Source: Streptomyces sp. CB01580 (GTDB lineage Bacteria; Actinomycetota; Actinomycetes; Streptomycetales; Streptomycetaceae). From it: a stretch of 64,000 nucleotides of DNA. The DNA lies in the NCBI RefSeq assembly GCF_001905795.1, contig NZ_LIXJ01000027.1, positions 1 to 64,000 on the forward strand, written 5' to 3'. The position numbers were made by a program, and so were the translations under genes. Numbering within the stretch: position 1 is the stretch's first letter; the number at the start of each line of letters is the position of its first letter. Below are positions 59,373-64,000 of the stretch, one piece after another. The notes beneath the pieces were generated by a model. It was not told where the DNA came from. It did no database searches and saw only the letters and a program-made list of their open reading frames with translations.

Positions 59373-61190
59373 ATGGCCGTCAATCTGATCAACGTCGAGC
59401 AGGTCGGCAAGGTGTACGGCACCCGTGCCCTGCTCGACAACGTGTCCCTCGGCGTGTCCGAGGGGGACCGGATCGGTGTCGTGGGCCGCAACGGCGACGG
59501 CAAGACGACCCTCATCCGCATGCTCGCCAAGCTGGAGGAGGCGGACAGCGGGCGCGTCACCCACAGCGGCGGGCTCCGCATGGGCGTGCTCACCCAGCAC
59601 GACTCGCTCGACCCGCAGGCGACCATCCGCCACGAGGTGATCGGCGACCTCGCCGACCACGAGTGGGCGGGCAGCGCCAAGATCCGCGACGTGCTCACCG
59701 GCCTCTTCGGCGGACTCGCCCTGCCGGGCTTCGAACACGGCCTGGACACCGTCATCGCCCCGCTCTCCGGCGGCGAGCGGCGCCGCATCGCGCTGGCCAA
59801 GCTGCTCATCGCCGAACAGGACCTGATCGTCCTCGACGAGCCGACCAACCACCTCGACGTCGAGGGCATCTCCTGGCTGGCCGCTCATCTCCGGGAACGC
59901 CGCTCGGCGCTCGTCTGCGTCACCCACGACCGGTGGTTCCTCGACCAGGTCTGCACCCGCATGTGGGACGTCCAGCGCGGCACCGTCCACGAGTACGAGG
60001 GCGGCTACAGCGACTACGTCTTCGCACGCGCCGAACGGGAACGGATCGCCGCGACCGAGGAGACCAAGCGCCAGAACCTCATGCGCAAGGAGCTGGCCTG
60101 GCTGCGCCGCGGCGCCCCCGCCCGCACCTCCAAGCCGCGCTACCGCATCGAGGCGGCCAACGAACTCATCGCCGACGTCCCGCCGCCGCGCGACACCAGC
60201 GAACTGATGAGGTTCGCCAGTGCCAGGCTCGGCAAGACCGTCTTCGACCTGGAGGACGTGACCGTACGGGCGGGCAGCAAGACCCTGCTCGAACACCTCA
60301 CCTGGCAGCTCGGCCCCGGTGACCGGATCGGCCTGGTCGGCGTCAACGGCGCGGGCAAGACCTCGCTGCTGCGGGCGCTCGCCGAGGCGGCCCGCACCGA
60401 GGGCGAGACCCAGCCCGCCGCCGGGCGGGTCGCCGTCGGCAGGACCGTCCGGCTGGCCTACCTCTCCCAGGAGGTCCACGAACTCGCCCCGAACCTGCGG
60501 GTGCTGGAAGCCGTCCAGCAGGTACGCGACCGGGTCGACCTGGGCAAGGGCCGGGAGATGACGGCCGGCCAGCTCTGCGAGAAGTTCGGCTTCTCGAAGG
60601 AGAAGCAGTGGACCCCGGTCGGCGACCTCTCGGGCGGTGAGCGGCGACGGCTACAGATCCTGCGCCTGCTGATGGACGAGCCGAACGTCCTCTTCCTCGA
60701 CGAGCCCACCAACGACCTCGACATCGAGACCCTGACCCAGCTGGAGGACCTCCTCGACGGCTGGCCCGGATCGATGGTCGTCATCTCGCACGACCGGTTC
60801 TTCGTCGAGCGGACCACGGACCGGGTGATGGCCCTGCTCGGCGACCGCACGCTGCGGATGCTGCCGCGCGGGATCGACGAGTACCTGGAACGCCGACAGC
60901 GGATGGAGGAGGCCGCGACCCCCTCCGCCGCGCCCGAACCGGCCAGGCAGCAGGCCGCGCCGACCGCGACGCTCTCCCCGCAGGCCGCCCGTGCGGCCAA
61001 GAAGGAGCTGCAGAAGGTGGAGCGGCAGCTCGACAAGGTGGCGACGCGCGAGACCGCCCTGCACGCGCAGATCGCGGAGCACGCCACGGACTTCGAGAAG
61101 GTGGCGAAGCTGGACGCGGAGCTGCGCGAACTGGTCGCGGAGCGCGACGAGTTGGAGATGCGCTGGCTGGAACTGGCCGAGGACGCCTGA
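59373..61190 (+). CDS. ABC-F family ATPase (Uup-like)
   Basis: A 605-residue soluble protein with two ABC ATPase domains and no membrane segments. Walker A: GRNGDGKTT near 36 and GVNGAGKTS near 325. Signatures: LSGGERRRIALAKLL and LSGGERRRLQILRLL. Walker B: LDEPTNHLDVEG and LDEPTNDLDIET. An inter-domain linker (ERERIAATEETKRQNLMRKEL) and a C-terminal coiled coil (KKELQKVERQLDKVATRE..., 535-600) resemble Uup. Such proteins act on ribosomes or DNA recombination intermediates. ATG 59373 has CAGGAGCG upstream. Confidence 0.9.
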   Translation: MAVNLINVEQVGKVYGTRALLDNVSLGVSEGDRIGVVGRNGDGKTTLIRMLAKLEEADSGRVTHSGGLRMGVLTQHDSLDPQATIRHEVIGDLADHEWAGSAKIRDVLTGLFGGLALPGFEHGLDTVIAPLSGGERRRIALAKLLIAEQDLIVLDEPTNHLDVEGISWLAAHLRERRSALVCVTHDRWFLDQVCTRMWDVQRGTVHEYEGGYSDYVFARAERERIAATEETKRQNLMRKELAWLRRGAPARTSKPRYRIEAANELIADVPPPRDTSELMRFASARLGKTVFDLEDVTVRAGSKTLLEHLTWQLGPGDRIGLVGVNGAGKTSLLRALAEAARTEGETQPAAGRVAVGRTVRLAYLSQEVHELAPNLRVLEAVQQVRDRVDLGKGREMTAGQLCEKFGFSKEKQWTPVGDLSGGERRRLQILRLLMDEPNVLFLDEPTNDLDIETLTQLEDLLDGWPGSMVVISHDRFFVERTTDRVMALLGDRTLRMLPRGIDEYLERRQRMEEAATPSAAPEPARQQAAPTATLSPQAARAAKKELQKVERQLDKVATRETALHAQIAEHATDFEKVAKLDAELRELVAERDELEMRWLELAEDA

Positions 61191-61270
61191 CCCCTTCGGG
61201 CCCGGCCGCAGCGCGCGTGACGTGTGCGGTACGCGTCTCGCACGCCGCATACGTCGTCACTCGTCACATG

Positions 61271-61322
61271 TACGGCGTGCGGGACCTGTGCGGCGTGCGG
61301 GACTTGTGCCGTGCGTGACCTG
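61271..61322. repeat. Three 16-18-bp tandem repeats
   Basis: Units TACGGCGTGCGGGACCTG, TGCGGCGTGCGGGACTTG and a shorter variant TGCCGTGCGTGACCTG in the gap after the ABC-F gene. Non-coding. Confidence 0.75.
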
Positions 61323-61406
61323 TGCGGCAGGACTGATGCGATGGGCGGGCCCGGCACGGCTGGTGTGACCGCTGTGGCTGGTGGTCCAGCCGGGGCTCGT
61401 GAGGCG

Positions 61407-61424
61407 GGTGGTAGAAAGAAGCCT
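61407..61424 (+). promoter_or_regulatory. Conserved upstream box of propeller-protein gene 1
   Basis: GGGTGGTAGAAAGAAGCC matches 17 of 18 bases of 63439-63456 in front of the tandem paralogue. It is 53 bases from the start codon and is a likely promoter element. Confidence 0.5.
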
Positions 61425-61477
61425 TGCCCGGTACGGCTCCAGCCGCCGGTCCGATCCGCACGAAGGGGGACGTGCTG

Positions 61478-63286
61478 ATGACCCAGCCGCCCGGCCAGCA
61501 ACCGCCGCAGGGAGGCTTCGGGGCTCCGTACGACCCGGCGTCGGCGCCGGAAACGCCGTCCTCGCCGCCACCCGCCGGTTTCGGCCCCGGCCCAGTACCG
61601 CCCGGCGCCGTACCGCCGCCGGACCAGCCCCGGGCCACGGGTCCGTACGGGCCGGGGGCGTACGGCCCGCCGCCCCCGCAGCCGGGCCCTTATGGTGCGG
61701 CCCCCGCGCAGCCGGGCCCGTACGCCCCCGGCCCGTACGCGTACTCGCCGCAGCCCGGCCACGGCCACCCGGCACCACAGCAACCCCAACTCCAGCCGCA
61801 GCCGCAGCCGAAGCCCGGCGGTGGCGGGTTCTTCCGGGGCAGGCGCGGCGCGGTCGTCGGGGGCGTGCTCGCGGTGGCGCTGCTGGCCGGAGCCGGCGTC
61901 TGGATCGCCACGAGGGGCGACGGCGACGGCGCGGGACCGGTGGCGAAGCCGACCGGCGGTCCCGGGACCGCCTCCCCGTCCGCCGGTGACGGGGGCGCGG
62001 GCGGCGGCAAGAACGGGGACACCGGGGACGGCGGCCACGATCTGCGCGCGGAGGCCGCAGAGCTCAACGCCGGGCGCAAGCCCGGCGAGGCCAAGGTGCT
62101 GTGGCTCCAGGAGGGCGGCGTCGACCTGCCCCGCAACGGCTATGACGTGCAGGGGCCGTGGCTCGTCGGCAACACCATCGTCAAGGCCATGTATCAGACG
62201 GTCTCCGGCTACTCCGTCACCGACGGCGGCCGGAAGTGGAGCCTTGATCTGCCGACCAGGCTGTGTGCGGCGCCCTCGCAGACCACCGCCGACGGCAAGA
62301 TCGTCCTCGGGGTCGAATCCGGTAGCGGGGACAATGCGGTCTGCGACTCGCTGCAGATGGTCGACCTCACCACCGGCGAGGCCGGCTGGCACAAGAAGTA
62401 CAAGCGGCAGAGCACCTGGGATTCGTTCTCCCACGTCGCGATGTCCATCAACGGGGACACCGTGACGGTGGGCCGGACCAGCAGGACGGACGCCTTCCGG
62501 GTCAGCGACGGTGCCCCGCTCTTCGGGGAGCTGCCGGGCAACTGCCAGCCGTTCGGCTTCACGAGCGGCCCCGTCGCGATCGCCGCCACCAGCTGTCAGA
62601 CGGCGGCCGACGACCACAAGGAACAGCAGGTCCAGCGCATCGACCCGGCCACCGGCAAGGTCCAGTGGACGTACAAGGTCAAGAAGGGCTGGCAGGTCTC
62701 ACAGTTCTATTCGGTCAGCCCGCTCGTCGTCTCGCTGAAGCAGGAGGACAAATGGGCCATCGTCGTGCTGAACGAGAACGGGACGTTCCGCTCCCATCTG
62801 GTCGGCGGGACCGACGACTACGTGACCAAGTGTGACGACGAATTCGTCGTCCGGGGCCAGAACCTCGACAACTGCCTCGGTGTGGCAGCTGACGACCAGG
62901 CGGTCTACCTGGCGACGAAACCGGTCGGGAAGGACCTGACCAACAAGGTCGTAGCCTTCGACCTGAACTCCGGCAAGGCCAAGTGGGAGGCTGCCGCACC
63001 GGCCGGTCAGACCCTGATGCCGATGAAGGTGGAGGGCGGCAGGCTGCTGATGTACCTGAGCGCGACGAAGAACAAGGGCGGCGGCATCGCGTCCCTGCCG
63101 CCGACCGGCGGCACGCCGCGGATGGAGCTGCGGCACCCGGCGGCGGCGTACACCGTGGAGGAGGGCTTCTCCAGTGCCAGGGTCGTCTATCTGAACCGGC
63201 GCAGCTTCCTGGTGCACACGACGATCAGCGGCATCAACGATGAGGAAGAGATGTCGATGAAGTCCATGGTGGCTTTCGGGAATTGA
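61478..63286 (+). CDS. Membrane-anchored PQQ-like beta-propeller protein with Pro/Gly/Gln-rich tail
   Basis: A 602-residue bitopic protein. A long cytoplasmic Pro/Gly/Gln/Tyr-rich region (residues 1-120) is followed by one helix (GAVVGGVLAVALLAGAGVWIA near 127), a Gly/Asp linker and an extracytoplasmic domain of WD/PQQ-like repeats (VTDGGRKWSLDLP, VDLTTGEAGWHKKY, IDPATGKVQWTYKV, FDLNSGKAKWEAAA). ATG 61478 follows AAGGGGGA. The next gene has nearly identical first codons and leader. Function unknown; such proteins often bind ligands or scaffold envelope complexes. Confidence 0.87.
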   Translation: MTQPPGQQPPQGGFGAPYDPASAPETPSSPPPAGFGPGPVPPGAVPPPDQPRATGPYGPGAYGPPPPQPGPYGAAPAQPGPYAPGPYAYSPQPGHGHPAPQQPQLQPQPQPKPGGGGFFRGRRGAVVGGVLAVALLAGAGVWIATRGDGDGAGPVAKPTGGPGTASPSAGDGGAGGGKNGDTGDGGHDLRAEAAELNAGRKPGEAKVLWLQEGGVDLPRNGYDVQGPWLVGNTIVKAMYQTVSGYSVTDGGRKWSLDLPTRLCAAPSQTTADGKIVLGVESGSGDNAVCDSLQMVDLTTGEAGWHKKYKRQSTWDSFSHVAMSINGDTVTVGRTSRTDAFRVSDGAPLFGELPGNCQPFGFTSGPVAIAATSCQTAADDHKEQQVQRIDPATGKVQWTYKVKKGWQVSQFYSVSPLVVSLKQEDKWAIVVLNENGTFRSHLVGGTDDYVTKCDDEFVVRGQNLDNCLGVAADDQAVYLATKPVGKDLTNKVVAFDLNSGKAKWEAAAPAGQTLMPMKVEGGRLLMYLSATKNKGGGIASLPPTGGTPRMELRHPAAAYTVEEGFSSARVVYLNRRSFLVHTTISGINDEEEMSMKSMVAFGN

Positions 63287-63438
63287 CGGTCACGCGCCCG
63301 CTCGGCCCGAGGCCGGGGACCCGTCCGGCCCGGGGTCCGGGGCGTGACCGGTCCGGGGTCGGGGGCGTAACAAGGGCATCACGGGGCGGTTCTCCCTTGG
63401 GAACAGGGGGTGGACCGACCCGGTGGGCCGGGTGTTGC

Positions 63439-63456
63439 GGGTGGTACAAAGAAGCC
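63439..63456 (+). promoter_or_regulatory. Conserved upstream box of propeller-protein gene 2
   Basis: GGGTGGTACAAAGAAGCC, the counterpart of 61407-61424. It lies 146 bases before the second start, so an insertion of about 90 bases separates box and gene relative to copy 1. The rest of 63287-63602 has no gene or clear terminator. Confidence 0.5.
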
Positions 63457-63602
63457 CCGCTCGACTGTCGTAACACCGCGGGAACCATGCCCGATTCGCT
63501 CCTTTCCGTGGAGTTCGGGGAGTCTTGTCGGACTCTTTGTGCTTCTCGGAATCGCGGGGGAGACCGGAACGGGCACCGGACCGCACGAAGGGGGACGTGC
63601 TG

Positions 63603-64000
63603 ATGAGCCAGCCGCCCGACCAGCAACCGCCGCAGGGAGGCTTCGGCGCACCGCAGGGGCCGCCGCCGGGGAGCCCTCTGCCGCCGCAGACCCCGCCGTC
63701 CCCGCAGACCCCACCGGCTCCGCAGACCCCGCCGCCCGCGCAGCCCGGATACGGCTACCCGCAGGCCCCCGGTCAGGCGCCCGGCGCCCCCGGTCACGGC
63801 TACCCCCAGCAGCCGGGCCCGTACAACCAGCAACCCGGTCCGTACAACCAGCAGCCGGGGCCCTACGGTCAGCAGCCCGGTCCGTACGGTCAGCAGCCCG
63901 GCCCGTACAACCAGCCGACGCAGCCCGGCACCTACAACCAGTCGGCGCAGCCGGGCCCGTACGGCCAGCCTGCGCAGCCCGGCCCCGGCTACCCGCAGCA
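63603..64000 (+). CDS. Partial paralogue of propeller protein (window edge)
   Basis: An open frame from ATG 63603 to the window end (132 codons seen, no stop). The first residues SQPPDQQPPQGGFGAP copy those of the upstream gene (TQPPGQQPPQGGFGAP), and the ribosome-site region CGAAGGGGGACGTGCTG is identical. It then runs into Pro/Gln/Gly/Tyr repeats of the QQPGPYN type (from about residue 77). By analogy with the upstream gene, a helix and beta-propeller domain should follow outside the window. Product not confirmed. Confidence 0.75.
   Translation, partial: MSQPPDQQPPQGGFGAPQGPPPGSPLPPQTPPSPQTPPAPQTPPPAQPGYGYPQAPGQAPGAPGHGYPQQPGPYNQQPGPYNQQPGPYGQQPGPYGQQPGPYNQPTQPGTYNQSAQPGPYGQPAQPGPGYPQ

Overview
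The window is high-G+C actinomycete chromosome and almost certainly Streptomyces. The evidence is heavy G/C use at third codon positions, frequent GTG starts, GTGA/ATGA stop-start overlaps inside operons, and lineage-typical genes: an SsgA-like sporulation protein, WhiJ-type XRE/DUF5753 plus DUF397 genes, a tricorn protease, a LAXTG-anchored surface protein, and protein O-mannosyltransferase. No rRNA, tRNA, CRISPR array or intact prophage was seen.

Layout. 0.1-5.4 kb: a secreted PNGase A-like amidase, a GNAT acetyltransferase, exonuclease III coupled to an APH-like kinase, and short-period tandem repeats. 4.7-9.4 kb: a MerR regulator divergent from a coupled Baeyer-Villiger monooxygenase / alpha-beta hydrolase / SDR operon. 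9.6-13.6 kb: a KAS III enzyme with a divergent TetR, a Thr/Ser dehydratase, and a small membrane protein with a siderophore-interacting flavoprotein. 13.8-20.9 kb: a large sortase-anchored surface protein, a vanadium haloperoxidase-like secreted enzyme, and a divergent ECF sigma / anti-sigma / lipoprotein cluster.

Accessory region, about 21-35 kb. It holds two related methyltransferases (one decapitated), a secreted Trp-rich protein, a two-module pentapeptide-repeat protein, remnants of IS1380-, IS5- and IS630-like elements around an amidase/lipoprotein pair, two WhiJ/AbaA-type loci that share a 75-bp promoter block, and a compact cassette of a secreted 136-residue protein plus a three-gene ABC transporter between strong hairpin terminators. 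This last cassette is the best candidate for an undescribed system.

From 35 kb the content looks like conserved chromosome: tricorn protease, TetR/MMPL exporter, SsgA-like protein, a CbiM-CbiQ-CbiO nickel/cobalt importer with a Nur-like box, a serine hydrolase and SDR, a ricin-type lectin, YbaK/EamA, a penicillin-binding protein, Pmt, RsmI, a zinc ribbon protein, TatD, RsmA (KsgA), IspE and an ABC-F ATPase. Two tandem paralogous proteins with proline-rich N-terminal tails follow; the first ends in a beta-propeller, and the second runs off the window.
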